Source of the DNA: Neurospora tetrasperma FGSC 2508
Lineage: Eukaryota > Ascomycota > Sordariomycetes > Sordariales > Sordariaceae
Direction of reading: 5' to 3'
DNA length: 64,000 nucleotides
Assembly: GCF_000213175.1 (NCBI RefSeq)
Contig: NW_009799179.1
Location: 941,713 to 1,005,712 of the forward strand
Shown: positions 44,301 to 57,401 of the stretch, piece after piece
Layout: each line of letters begins with the position of its first letter
Numbering within the stretch: position 1 is the first letter of the stretch
Made by a program: the position numbers and the translations under genes
Notes under the pieces: model-generated
Seen by the model: only the letters and a program-made list of their open reading frames with translations
Databases searched by the model: none
What the model was told of the DNA's origin: nothing

Positions 44301-47167
44301 TTCACGTTAGTCAATCCCGTGCTGAGGTCTAGAGGCAGTTGGTGTCTTTGTGTTTAGCCGCATGCTAAAAATGGCAAAAAGTGTCGATAGGTCGCACCCC
44401 GTGAACTTTACAGTTGATGACATTTGATTAACGACAGCTGCTGAAGTGTGGAGCAGGCTCATCGACAGCCACCGAGCCACTGTCGCCGGCGTCGCTTTGG
44501 CGTTCCAGGTGAGACAACGAGGCGTTGACAGAAGAATCTTGACCGAGCGGGAGAGACAGCAGAGTAGTGGAAAGCGGGCGACTCGCAGTCAAGAAACATG
44601 TTTCGGGAAATTGCAGTCCTTCCGTCGTGATCACACAGCATACGGGGCCAAAGCGACGGTTGCCATCCGATCCGGAAGCACACATCATGGGGAGCTCAGC
44701 AGATCTCAGAGTGCAAGCCCAGGGTGACTGGAGTCTAGGCTGCTTGCTGTTCATGTCTTATCGGAGCTGGCCCGGGGAATGATTGTTCGCTCGGACGTTA
44801 TCCGTGCGCGGTGCAATATTACGCTCCACTATTCGGCGGTGGGTTCAAGCCAAGTTCTTTTGTTCAACAACAATCATCGAAGAAGAAGAAACATGCACCT
44901 TCTGGCTTACCTTGTCTTCATTTCCACAAAATATGATCTCATCAACGAAGAGAATTGCTGTCGAAATCTAGAATCGAAGCGCCCGAGATGACGCTGTTTG
45001 AAGCCGCCGAATAACGTGGGCGCTTGACCTTGGTGCTTGACTATTGGCTACAGAGTAACACCTCTCCTTGGCGTTTTTACTGCCAGTCAGGGGGGGCCGA
45101 TGGGAAACTCTTGGTGAAAGTTAGTTTCATGTTTCAGCACCACCAAGCCACAGTCAGGTTCCATTCGGTCGGTGGTATCTTGACATCTCGCCCCCTCAGC
45201 GATGTATTTTCCGAACAGGATAAAAATTTGACCAGAGCTGGACCAGGGAGGAAATTGTTGGCCGGTAACTCGGACCATATAAAATGACGAGGTTGCCTTC
45301 AGCATGGTAGAGTCCATTGATAGTGACAAGACTATCAGATCCCAAGAAGTTCAAAGCGGCCACTAGAGAAAACGTGGGCAGGGTCGGAAGCTGGATCAGG
45401 GAACATCAACCGATGCCGGTGATTAATTCGGCAACAGAGCTTGGGTCCAAGGCGGGGTTGCTATCAACGCGAGGAAGCGAACTCAACCGGGGATAGAGAG
45501 TGCTGCCGAGATCGGGATAGTGGTGAGATGCACCGCTGTCTATACTACCTGGTCGCTTGCTCTTCGCTTAGAACATCCGAATCCTGGGGAGACAGGCATA
45601 GGGCTCCCTCCACTTTTGCTCTCCTTCTGGGCCGAAAGAAGTCCGTGAAGTAAAAATCGTCCTGATCGAGAGGCAATCGGCGAGAACATCAACAATTGGC
45701 TGTGGGGGCATTACTGCCCCTCCATCCTTCATTCTGCTAGTGCCTGCAGTAGCGTATGCGGCGTGGCTGAGCAGGTGTTTTTGTTTCAAGATCCAATTCT
45801 TCCTCGCTTCAGGTATACCATCCTGGAGATGGCTCAAGTAGTTGGCTGTTGTAATGGTGTACACTAGAGCTCGTGGGGATGACGTACATGCTGGACGCTG
45901 GGACACAGACGTTAATCTCAAAATCTGACCAAGATGTCGAAAATTGCCAAAGGTGAGATTGGGCCATGCTGGTCTCTGGCACAGAGGGGTAGCAAGCTAA
46001 GAATTGCCTGAGATGAGAACAATATCAAGAAGTTCACCACAGCAGGACGGTCTGACATTTGACAGGCGAGACACTGTAGAAGAAATCTGTCAAAGTCACA
46101 GTCAAGTGCCAATATTGCTCTCGCTGGTTGAGGTAGCCATCTTGAAGTTAAGTATCTCTTCTTTCCTGTTTTTGGAGTTTGTCAGGTAATTCTTTCATGC
46201 CAATAACCAAACAACAAAAACAGACATGGAAAGAGCAGCGCGCTAACAAGCGATTGGACATGTGGACGGAGGGGGGGTAATTGCAACCCATGCAAACCCC
46301 TAGCCTAGCCAAAAGAGGACTAACCAGGGGTGGCCAGACTGTTGGAGAACCCCTGTTGGACAATGGACGACGGAGCCGCGCGACAGCATGCACACCCTTG
46401 CAAGCCCCATGCAAACCCTGGCACACACGTCTAACCCTCACGACTTCCGAACCACTCGTCGACTCCTCTTCTCATTTTGCAACTCACCTCACAACCGCTC
46501 AACACTGAGCCACTTGACTGCCGACGTCCGCCATGGCACCGCAAGTCGTATCGTCCGCAGGCAAGATGTTGCCCTCTTTGTCTGGTCTTCAGTTCTACAA
46601 TCCTTACCCTTGTGGTCAGTTTGATCTTTCTTCTTGGCAGCCACCTGTGACTGGCGGCTCTCGTAGAGTATGAGCATGGAACATCAATATGACTTCTCGG
46701 AATGGTTACACTCTCCAATGTAACGGGAAAGCTCAGCACCCCGTCGAACTCAGTGGGCCTGGCTCCCCTTTCCAGTCAATGCTTCCATCAACTCATCCAT
46801 CCAAGTATTCCGAGTTGCTATATGAGAGCGAGGCTTCCCTCTCTTTGCCAGACCATCTCTCTTGGTTGCATTCCACAAGAGCTTTTCTTCCATCATCTTG
46901 TTGTTTTCCCTCTCTTCTCTCTCTTGTTATCACTCCTCAGTCCTTCTCGGGAGTCAAAGCCATTCGCTTCTTTGCTCCATCCCCTCTCTTAATCTTATTA
47001 TTTGTGTTCACCTTGACAGGTTATCACCACCATTCGTTGATTGAATCACGTATCACACTGCCTATACCAGGTTAACAACAAGAACGCCGACTCGAATACA
47101 CTCAGGAAGACTCTTCCCTTTTGCCGAAATCATATCTCTTTTTTCTCAGACTTAGAAAGTCGTCACT
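41394..47167. other. Long region without a supportable gene
   Basis: These 5.8 kb lie between the UAG-interrupted gene and the CFEM gene. All open frames are short (under 160 codons), have no family resemblance and do not chain through plausible introns. There is a G-run near 43740-43750 and a pyrimidine-rich leader-like section (46880-47160) just before the CFEM start. The region probably holds an extended promoter and perhaps non-coding transcripts. I found no tRNA, 5S rRNA or transposon. Confidence 0.45.
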
Positions 47168-49256
47168 ATGAAGTATTCTGCTTCTCTCTTGGCCTTCGCT
47201 GCCAGCGCGGCCGCCACTGTAAGTCTATATCTCCAACTATGTCTTCAACCGCCCAAAACTAACATGTGCTTTTTCATAGTTCCCATGGCACAACGCCCCG
47301 TCATTCACTTGCCCCCAGAACACCGACAACAAGTGTACCGAGCAGCAAAAGAGTGGCTTCATTTTCGATGATCTCTCCACTGGCCCCTTCTCTCAGTACA
47401 TGGACTTCAACTTCAACGGCTGGGTCGCGGGTGCTGGCTTTGGTGGTCGCTTTGGAAAGCGTACCTTTGGGGGTATCAGCGGTGTCTGTGGCTCTGACCA
47501 CAGCAAGGCCCCTTCGTTCAGTGCGGGCGGCGAGTTCTCGCTGGGCTCTATCCACATTACGCCCGAGTTCGACTGCGATCTGGAGTTCCACTATGGGATG
47601 CCCGATGGATCTACTTGCAAGCACCGTAATCAGTGCTCAAAGAGCGGCACCAACGTCGTGAACAAGCAGTGCGGTGGTGCTACCAACGTGACCATCGTCT
47701 ACCCTCCTCAGCCCGAGAAGCCCAAGCCTAGCTGCAGTGTCATCGTCAGCACCATCTCTTTCGACTGCAGCACCAAGCAGAGCACCGTCCCTCCCAAGAC
47801 CAAGACTACCAAGGCCGCCTCTACCACCTCTGCTGCCGCCACCGCCAGCGTCCCCACCGTCCCTGCCGAGATTACCAGCACTTCTGCTGCTCCCGTCGCT
47901 TCTTCCAGCGCTCCTGCTGAGAGCGTTCCTGGAAGCCAGACCAGCACTGCTCCCGCCGAGATCACCAGCGCTCCTAGCATCCCTGTTGAGTCCAGCCCTG
48001 CTAAGCCCAGTGAGAGCGCCCCTATCAGCGAGGTTGTGTCTGCTCCTCCCGTCACCAGCACCATCGTCACCAGCTTCGACAGCACCTCCACCGTCTTCAT
48101 CACTGAGATTCAGACCATCACCAGCTGCGCTCCTACTGTGACCAACTGCCCTGCCAACCACGTTACCACCACTGTGGTCACCATTGCCACCTCCACCACT
48201 GTCAGCGCTGTCACCGAGACTCGCACCACTGTGGTCTCAGCCATCTCTTCTGCTGCCCCTGTTGCCAGCTCTGAGGGTCCCAGTGAGATTGTGATCTCCA
48301 CCTCCATCGGTGATATCATCTCTGCTCCCGCCGGCTCCACCTCTTCCGCCGCTGCTGTTCAGTCGTCTGCTGTCGCCTCTTCCGCTGTCGTCTCTTCCGC
48401 TGTTGAGAGCAGCACCGGTGTCGTTGTCCCCACCTCTGCCGGTAGCGTCGCTAGCTCTTCTGCTGCCGCCGTCGACACCACTTCCAGCGCTGCTCCTGTC
48501 TCTACCGCCCCGGTTGAGCCCCTTCCTTGCCCTGGTGTCGTCCCTTCGTGCTTGAACACCTTCCTGTTCGAGACTGGCTGCACTGACAACTCCGACGCTG
48601 CCTGCTTCTGCCCCAACGCCCTCTTCGTCAAGAACGTCTATGAGTGCATCTACGCCCACGGCGAGTCTGACTCCATCATCTCTGATGCCATCACCTTCTT
48701 CCAGGGTATCTGCGCCCCCTATGTCAACACCAACCCTGGCATCGCTACCGGCGTTCCCACCTATGTCACCACTACTGCTGCCCCTACCTCTGTTGTTCCC
48801 GTTCTCACCACCATCACTGTCAACCTTACCACCGTTGTTCCCTGCACCAACGAGGCCGGCTCGACCATTGCCAGCTCCAGCACCACCGTCATCGTCGACA
48901 CTACCATGACCGTGCCCCAGATTCACTTCACGAGCACTACTGATGATGTTGCCATCGTCCCTGCTCCCACTGGCATCCCTCTCGTCACCGAGACCGAGGC
49001 GGTCCCTGTCGTTTCTGCTACCGCCACCGAGACTGGTGCCGTTGGCGTCAGCACCAGCGCCGCTGCTCCCGTCAACAGCGCTCCTGCCGTCACCAGCGCC
49101 CCCTCTGTTCCCATCGGCACTGCCGTCGGCACTGGCGGTTTTGTCCGTCCCACTTCGAGCGTCATCAGCCCTCCTATTGTCGTTGCTGGAAGCGGCCGTG
49201 TCAGCGCTGGTCTCGGCCTTGCCGTTGCTGTCGTCCTCGGCGCTCTTGCTCTCTAA
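47168..49256 (+). CDS. GPI-anchored Ser/Thr-rich cell-wall protein with internal CFEM domain
   Basis: This predicted 675-residue secreted protein is attached to membrane or wall by a GPI anchor. Exons are 47168-47218 and 47280-49256; the intron (GTAAGT...TAG) follows the signal peptide MKYSASLLAFAASAAAT. The N-terminal module (about 18-150) is Cys-containing and Gly/Phe-rich (WVAGAGFGGRFGKRTFGG, TCKHRNQCSKSGTNVVNKQC). A Ser/Thr/Ala/Pro/Val-rich region (about 165-430) follows. Then comes a CFEM-like Cys domain (about 430-500; CPGVVPSC, ACFCPNALF), a second Ser/Thr-rich region, and a C-terminal hydrophobic GPI signal (SAGLGLAVAVVLGALAL). I count seven of the eight usual CFEM cysteines. CFEM proteins can bind haem or act at the surface; the role here is unknown. 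Codon use is strongly biased to C-ending codons, suggesting high expression. Confidence 0.9.
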
Positions 49257-52200
49257 GCTCTCTTAGGCTTAAGTCTAGGCTTGGAATGAAAAGAAGCGTG
49301 TATAATACGAACATGTAAAACGAAAGACAGGACAAAGGTATCATTCTTACGATCCTTTACGAAGAAGAAGAAGAAGAGCATTAATCACATGTACGCATTT
49401 TGCCATCGGGGGCGTGTTGGACGGGCGAGTGGATTTACAACCACTGGTCTCTACTTGGGCATATCAGCCGGATTTCATTTGTTTGGTCGTGTTTGGAAGA
49501 GCAAGGAGCTTGTTTGTTTTTTGGATTTTAGTGGTGAAGACATAAAGTGTCGTACATAAGCATACCCGTGGTGGATATAATCTGCCATTCCACCCGGCAT
49601 CACCCAATGTAAAATAATAGTTAATTTGAATCATATGGCTAGGCCATTTCGAATTTGTTACTCTGAGGTTTCTTCGTCCAAATTGTGATTCGGTATTTGA
49701 CTTCTTGGAATGTCTCTTGCCGTATACACTTGTGAATCTAGAGCATACTTTATACCCTTGGCCGTGCTGATGTTCACGCTTTTTCCATGGCATCTGCAGA
49801 TCTACACTTGTACATGTAAATCTCCTCTCGATAAAGGCATAACTTCTTCAGGACCTGTTTCTTCTGTTCGACTTACATGCCTTCGCCCATCCCATCATGA
49901 TCCTTTCGTCACCAGTCGTCATGATGACCATGATCAACAAAAACATGAACAACTACAGCAACGACAACAACATAACATCGTATGCGTTTTTGTTTTATTT
50001 CTTCCCAACACCACCACCCCTATTTTCTTAGCTCCACCCCTCCCAGGACTTAACTGACTCAATTTCCGTCACCATATCATGAAGAATCCCCCCCGATATT
50101 GCCTCCCTCAAACTCAGACAAGAAGCCTCAACCGGCCGGAATGTCCAGGACTTTTACGGCAACCCTGCTTCCAAGGTTTTTTTTTCTCTTTTTCTTTTTC
50201 TTTTCTTTTTCATTCGTCCTCATGGCCATTCCATAGTCATTGCATCATCCCTAATAGAGCTAGCTGTTCGTAACTCTACAAAAACTCGCTGGAATGCGTT
50301 TCCCAATTTGTCCATTTAGCATCACTCATGCTCTCTTGATTCCACCGACGTTTTATTTGTCCTGGACGAGCTTACTTACCGAGGTAGGTAGAGAGGTAGG
50401 TACATACTGACCTACCGAAAAAAAGGAGGGAAACCTGACACCGCTGCCGCCAAGAACATCCGGATGGACGGAATGGGACTTACACGACTCACGCACGACA
50501 TTGGAGTCCTTTTTTTTTTTGGGACATGGGGGGGAGAGGGGGGAATCTGTGGTGGGTTTTGTCCAAAAACGCGGAACTTTTTTTTTCTCGGAATCAACCG
50601 TGAAGTGGAGGGTATGTAATCTCCTTATTTTTGAGAGCTCGCGAAAATCATCGCTGAGCGAAATCGGGACGGTGTTTAAAATCTGTAGGATTTGGTTTGG
50701 TTATGCTGGGTGACCGAACTGGATCATGGGATGGACTGGAGGGTAATGAGATGGGAATCATTGTGGGTAGGGTAATAGGATGCGAGTATCGGCTGTTGCC
50801 TGAAAAAAGGCAACAGATATACATATACATAAAAAGGTAATGAGAGGAATGGAAGCCCACCTTGGTGTTTATGACGATATCATGGTTACAGTGATCTGGC
50901 CCGGTTGCGGATTCCATTAATTTGGTCCTGGACGAGGTAAGGATGTTAGGCGTCGCCCCTACTTCTGTGTTGTGGATTGTCTTGACCTTTGCTCTGCTGG
51001 TGAGATGAAGTGTCTCTATACCCCATCCTCGGCAATGCCGATACCTACCTATATCCGTTCCCAATATTGATTCGGTGGAGGCTGAGTCGAGTCAGGCTCT
51101 GGTGCCGTGATCCGCGGTATGTAGCAGTAGGAAGTCGCGACGGCGAGGAGAGGGTCAAATACTGTAGAGGTAGGTAGTTACATGTGAGCACCGCCATTTC
51201 AACTTTAACTTGGCTGCAGCTCGGCTACGTCGTAACTGTTGAATTCAAACATTCGGGGATGCGAACTGTAATGTTTTTTTTACGTAGTGATGCTTGAAAC
51301 CTAGTATGGTACATCACCCTAGCGAACTTGGAAGCGGCGGCAGTGGAAGTAATTAAAGGCAGTGACGCCATTGTTTTCCTTCCTTCCTTATTTTTGCTTG
51401 GTCATGGTACGAGTCGTTCTTGCACTTTCTTCGTCTCTTGGGTGGACAAGATCATAACACGGTGCTTCTTGGGCACTAGGAAAATCTTGGAAAAAAACAT
51501 TGTTGTAAGACTTGCTGTGAGTTCACAGTGGGGATAGTGTCGGTTTATGGTGGAGAGTGAATGAGTCGGTGAACTTGGGCGTTGATCGTGACTCGAGTCG
51601 CTTCACCTCTGCGAAGACACAGCGGATTTACAGGACCGATGGCACAAATTGTTAATTCGATGATGGCCACGTTGAATGATTTGAAGCATTCCTCTTCATA
51701 TTGTGAGAATAGCGTACTGCAGGATCCTCAGATCCACGATCTTGATGTTGTTCCACGATGCATGCCGCCACGATGGAGTGCCTACAAGAAACATATAGTC
51801 CGCGGTACTAGTCATAGACCTTTATTTCGCATGACCAACAGCCTTTCCAACACCACGTGGGTTGTTGGTTGAGGTTGCAAAAGAGTTGACCAATAACTGA
51901 TCGAGGACACGCAAGGAAAGATCGTTCTCAACTTGCTCAGCTTCGCAAGGTTGGGTTATAGATCAACAGCCCAATTTATAGTTGACTTGGGGTGAGATCT
52001 TCCATGTTCCAGACGCCAAAACGAGAACGTGGAAATGCAAATAGGTAACAATTGTAGGCTGGTAGACGTAGGAGAATCAAAATACTTACACACAGACTTT
52101 TTGCTTACAGGATTGACCTTTGCCGTGGGTAAGGTGTATCGTGATGAGTCTTTACTGTCTGCCAAATGTATAGAAGTATGTTGACCCCTTTGGTGTCAGG

Positions 52201-52689
52201 GAGCATGATAACTTTATACCTTGAAGAAGGTCACATGCTGACAATGATCATTGTGGAAGATCCTGCTAGAGCTGAAATGTGAAGTAAAGTTCTGGAACCA
52301 TGGGCAACGTACGAGAATGGCGAACAAGTAATGTGTAGCATGAATGATCATCGCATACTGCTACATAGAAGGTTAGTGGATGTTTGCAGTAGGAAACTGA
52401 TACATGGAACACATTAGCTCGCACGCCATGACCGGTGAACCGCTCGTGATGAACCGAACATTCCGGGTCATCCGGATTCCGGGGATGGTTCATGCGGTGG
52501 TTGTGTGCGTGTGAGATATCGAGGATTGGAGGCCAACATGTTGACTAGATCTATCCGAAGATCAAGCCAGTGCTGGATGCAACATGGCGAGATGGAAATC
52601 GGGCAGGAGGTTGTCGATGCATGCCTTGTCAATGATTGGTCACTGCAATGTTTCTATACTAGCTCGCCGTATGCTAAGCAAAGACCCGT

Positions 52690-52718
52690 CCCGGCACCCC
52701 GGATCTGGGGATGCCGGG
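52690..52718. repeat. GC-rich inverted repeat (hairpin)
   Basis: CCCGGC pairs with GCCGGG and CCCC with GGGG around a six-base GGATCT loop, with small bulges (A on the left, AT on the right). Ten GC pairs make it the strongest simple hairpin I noticed in the window. Confidence 0.75.
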
Positions 52719-54286
52719 GGAAGTGGGAAAGGGGACGGGGGTAGGTCACTGTACCGGACACCCCACAATACGGAATAGAGGCAAGAAGGAACTCAAAAAC
52801 CAAGACATATGGTAAGCTTGGCTTGGCAGATGGGAGCTTTGATCTTGATAACTGGAGCTTGCTTCATGTGAGAAATTCCCCGAAACTGTTTGACGGGTGC
52901 TTTAGCGGAAGATCTAATGGTTAAAAAAGAAAGTGGTTATAGCACAACATGTCATTGGTTTGCTGACCGGCTCACTTGAAACTAAGGTAGGCTTCATGAT
53001 TGAGCATCCCGTCTCTGGCTCCGGCCTCACCGACCTCGAAACGTAAGATGTTGTAGATCAAGGCGATCATCTCCCACCAGGGTCCCCTCCGGACACTGTA
53101 CTATGTAGTGTAGTATCAGTCAAGAGGAGGGCCTCGTAGGGCTCGCGGAGATTTTGTAGATGAATGTCAAAGGGATGAGGCTTCCAGACCGCTTGAGACA
53201 GCGAGATATGACAGATGGATGTCGGTCCACGTCGTCACCGTCGTCTACTATGATGTGAAGCGGTGAAACTCGAGTAGGCCGATAACGGTAAGAAAGAAGG
53301 GAAGGATACCTTCAATTTTCCTGATTCAGAGACGAGCTCGCTCTTCGGGTAACTGATAAGCTGACTCCATTCACAATGGAACTGGGCCAATGGGGGGTGA
53401 GCCCGAGTCCCATAAGGCAGGCGCGAACATCATTGGAGCTGTTGCCGGTGTCGGTGAACAGAAGATAGTAGCCGAGGACTCAGAGGGGAATGTGGCTTAT
53501 TTTTTTTAGATTCCTCTCCCCGCACAGCTTGCAGAGGTAGCCGCTTCCAATCTGGTCAGAGACCTGGTCATTGCGAGTTCAGTTCAGTTTGATGAGGACG
53601 GAGCAGGAGTCTGGCGAGAACTGAAGCTGAGATGGGAAGGCGTGATCATGCACACTGTGTGCCAGCCCTGTGCACTTGGCAGCTTCCCCGGTTGCAGCCG
53701 CAAAGGTGCCTGCAAAACAAGCTTTTGGAAGGGTCCACATTAACCCCCTGTTTTCCGAGTGGAGCCAGGACAAGCAGAAGGACTCGAGTTGGGCGCCGAG
53801 GCAGGCAAGGACGCGCCAAATCGGAACGCACAATAACTCAAAACACCTGAACCTTGACGAGAATCAAATCAAATCAATGACCAAAGATGAAAGTTCGTTA
53901 CGAGCAGCCATTCCTGTCATCACTTCAGTCGGTTGGAACAAGTCGCTTTTTGTAGCACTTTTCCACATTCGCACTGCTCGCTCGCTTGACTTTCATCTTT
54001 CCGCCCATTTCTCGTCTCGCGTCCACGACCTCGTTCTCACCCAACATGACGCATATCCATCTCGGGCGGTGATCCAAATCACTGTAGTGGCTTCCGCTCC
54101 CTTCTAGTGCCCGCTCTCCATTTCCCCGAAACATCTCCTATGAGGCAGACACGACATGACACGACACCATCGTCCACACACATGCCTTATCGTCGAGCTA
54201 TTGTTGGCAACGCCGTCCACATCATCGCCACCGCGAACACAACTCACCAGCACTACCCCCTGGCCGTTTGAGATCGATCATCTAGG

Positions 54287-54316
54287 CCCCTGAGATCCCC
54301 TGAGGTCCCCTGAGCA
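54287..54316. promoter_or_regulatory. Three phased CCCCTGAG repeats (STRE-like)
   Basis: Three copies of a 10-bp unit starting CCCCTGAG follow each other exactly, so the CCCCT cores lie one helical turn apart. CCCCT is the stress-response element (STRE) core in yeast and in Neurospora. Confidence 0.55.
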
Positions 54317-54501
54317 TCGCCCAGTCACAGCTTTGGGCGGTCGGAATCGATCGGGCAGCATCCAGAAGGTTGAGCGTTTCCAGGCCGTGTCGGGTGTCCC
54401 ACAGCTTACCACAAGTCATGTTCAACGCGCCAAGTTGGCTTCGCGATCTGATGTCTGTCAAAGCGCGAGCTCCTACACAGTACACACACCAGGACACGGG
54501 A

Positions 54502-54509
54502 TGACGTCA
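54502..54509. promoter_or_regulatory. CRE palindrome TGACGTCA
   Basis: This full consensus site for ATF/CREB-type bZIP factors (such as fungal Atf1) lies about 190 bp from the phased CCCCT repeats and 4.5 kb before the transcription-factor start codon. Confidence 0.5.
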
Positions 54510-57369
54510 AGCACATCAAGTAACAGCTTCACGCTACGAGTTAATGCTTGGCGCAACAACCAAGCGCCGTCGACGACCTTCTTTTACGAAAACAGGCACT
54601 TTGAAGAGACTCACATGGTGGTGAAGACTGACCAAATCAGACGGGTGTGCTAGTATTCAGAGACTGTTGCTTCAACGCTGAGCGTGTCCAGTTCGACTTT
54701 CCACATGCGCTCATACGACGCACGAGTTTCGAGACAATGTGCCACAGGCAAACTCCACCGATGGCCTCGATCGACTCCACCGGCCATGCGATGAGGCTTT
54801 TCAGATTTTCAGCCCTGGCAACACATCCCGTTGGGCCCACACTGTTCAAACACGCTCGGCGGAACTCGCCCTTCGGCATTTCAGCCCAGACGAGAAATTT
54901 TCCTTCGCCAGCAGCCTCAAATGAACAAGCACAAGCCCCTGAACATCGAATATGGGCAAGGTTAGATTCGAGGCGGCATTGATTGTCAGAGTCAACGACA
55001 TCAGCGCCAAGACATATGCAACGTTCGCTTCAACAGTATTAGGGAGGGAGGTGACAAGGTCTGACACAAGAAAGAGGATGAACCAGATAGTGGTTGCCAA
55101 ACATAGACCACGGGCCCGTCACCGCCAGGTCGGCTTTGGGTTCGGAGGCCGAAGTTGCTGTGGTGCCCAATGCCAGAACCTATTGCACGCACTGACACTT
55201 CTGGCAAGCCAATCCCCAGGCGACATTTTGAATCCTGTCGAGTCATCCGAAAAGGGCAACAGTTGAGGAATCGAAAGCCGACGACAAAGCAACCTCGCAG
55301 GCTACATCATCCTGAACCAGTGGCCATTTCCTCACCCATATTCAGAACCCCTGGGAAGGGCAATGAAAAAAAAAAGCAGCAACAACTTGGAGGTGGGGGG
55401 AGGTGAAGGTAAACCAAAGTAACCAGCCAGGTCTCTTGCGCCTGCAAATTTCAGGCGGTCATGAGGTGTCTGTCAACCAAGACTGGCTAGGAGATGGCTG
55501 TCACAATCCGTCATATTCCGGTAGAAACCTCCACACTTGCGCGGGCGTAAACAGTGTCGGTCTACAGTACGTTGTAGTAGCGGTCTCTTGCGCGGCTCAG
55601 TCCTTTATTTGGTCTTTGCCGTTCCTGGCTGCTGCAAAGCAGCATCCTCATTAGTGTATACGCCATTTCGAGTTGAGTAATTTCGAGAAGCCTTCTGGAA
55701 CGTTTCGGTGCCGATTCCGGCTGAATTGTGTTGACAGTTGGCCGCCATAACCGCTTGCTCATGACCAGAGAAGAAGCTGCTGCGAATGGCGAATGCGTCA
55801 ACCTTGGGTACGGCGTAAGGCACATCGTCCGCTGGACCATCAAATTCAGCTACCACCTGTACGTCTGTTCGGGTACACCAAACGTCCACAACATTTTTTT
55901 TTCTTTTTTTTTTCTTTTCAATGAAAACCTGCGAACAAAACGATCATGTACACAGCGAGCGAACACCCCGTTGTTTCTGCAACACCAGCGTTACCGGCTA
56001 TATCGCTTAAGCCTTCGAGGGAAAAAAGCAACGAGCTTGCGGTGATCGGTTAATGATCCAATTAGGAACAGCATTCACTTATCCTAGACGAATCACCAGA
56101 TCTATCTCGAGTCTAGCTACGGTATCACCCCAAGATACACTCATAGCTGTGAATGGGGTCACGCACCTGTTGTGGACCAGGGCTTATCGACATCGATGAT
56201 CTCGATTTTAGGGGTTCGTGTGGATAACGTCCTTTCTTTTCTTACAGCCAAGTACTCTGTTTACCTTTGGGGCATAATCCTGCACTCATGCATACCGTCG
56301 GTTGCACGACAATATGACCCGCAATAAGTTTCATGTCTTCACCATTTCTGTTGATGTCGTTGACATTGATCAGTGACGATACATGTCAAGCACAAGCACG
56401 TCACCGGGTTCCATGACTATGTATGAGACATTCCAATCTTTCAAGACGACGCTTCTTCCGGTATCGATCTCATGAAGTCTCGTGGAATTCTGAAGTACCA
56501 ATCCTGCTTGTCAGTGCGTTCAACAATCATCGAGACGAACAAAGTCGTGATGACGATGATTTTATCGCCCCCTGCCTAGCACCCCAGTTCTTCGTCCAAC
56601 AACGTTGCATCAATCCACCTAGCCAGTGGCCCACTCTGTTGAGGTACAGTACACTACGATCCAGCTTTCGACAAGCTTTTTCCTACGTAGCCTCTTCAGA
56701 GATCACTTATGCAAGCGCGAGAGACATTGCCCGTTCTAGCCTAGTGAGGTTGTGGTGATCAGCAAGACGGGGCTCAGAGGGGTTCAAGAACGAAGGGAAA
56801 GAAAAAGAAAAGGAACAAGATGTTTGAAGGTGAGTTCTCTGCTTCACCATCGACTTGTAAGAGTTCGGATCGAATCGCAAGGCGATGAATACTGGGGAGT
56901 AATGAAACACGAACAGTATCTCTATGCTTGAGCCCTGATTCGTATGCTGATGGGCTAGGCCCTATCGAAAAACTTGTTCACTGAAGTTTTCATCAGTGAG
57001 CGCTCGCTATTCAAGCTTGGCTGACGAATGAGCTTCGACATGTACATAGTCGGATGTTGGCTGTTATGGTGAACTCCGATTGTAGTGCGAAGTATCTCCT
57101 AACTTCCACCTGTCTCCGCAGTGGGGCTGGGCAGGCACCTTGGACAATTGACACTACCCCGATGTGCGACAGCAGAAATAGCTTCCAAGCATTCAATTGT
57201 TCGGCGGGCAGCCTTGATAGCAAAAGGAGGTTTTCGAGAGGATCCAGCATCAATGGAGGGAATCTTCCTTGTTGGGGATCACTCCATCGTGTGGTATGGC
57301 AACAAAACTTCAAAAGCGCACGTACAAGAACCCGAAGCTGGCCGAGTGACGGCAAGTGGGCACGGATGA

Positions 57370-57401
57370 GAGTTGGTGAGTTGGTGAGTTGGAGAGTTGG
57401 G
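57370..57401. repeat. Four copies of an 8-bp unit GAGTTGGT
   Basis: Two exact and two one-base variants (ending A and G) of GAGTTGGT lie in tandem in non-coding DNA. Confidence 0.85.

Noticed and set aside
48237-48926. Minus-strand 229-codon Gly/Asp-rich frame
   Set aside because: It is antisense to the Ser/Thr/Ala repeats of the CFEM protein, whose codon bias creates long open frames on the other strand.
54846-55100. Minus-strand 84-codon hydrophobic frame
   Set aside because: It starts like a membrane protein but has no family match, no clear promoter and no continuation; left as chance.
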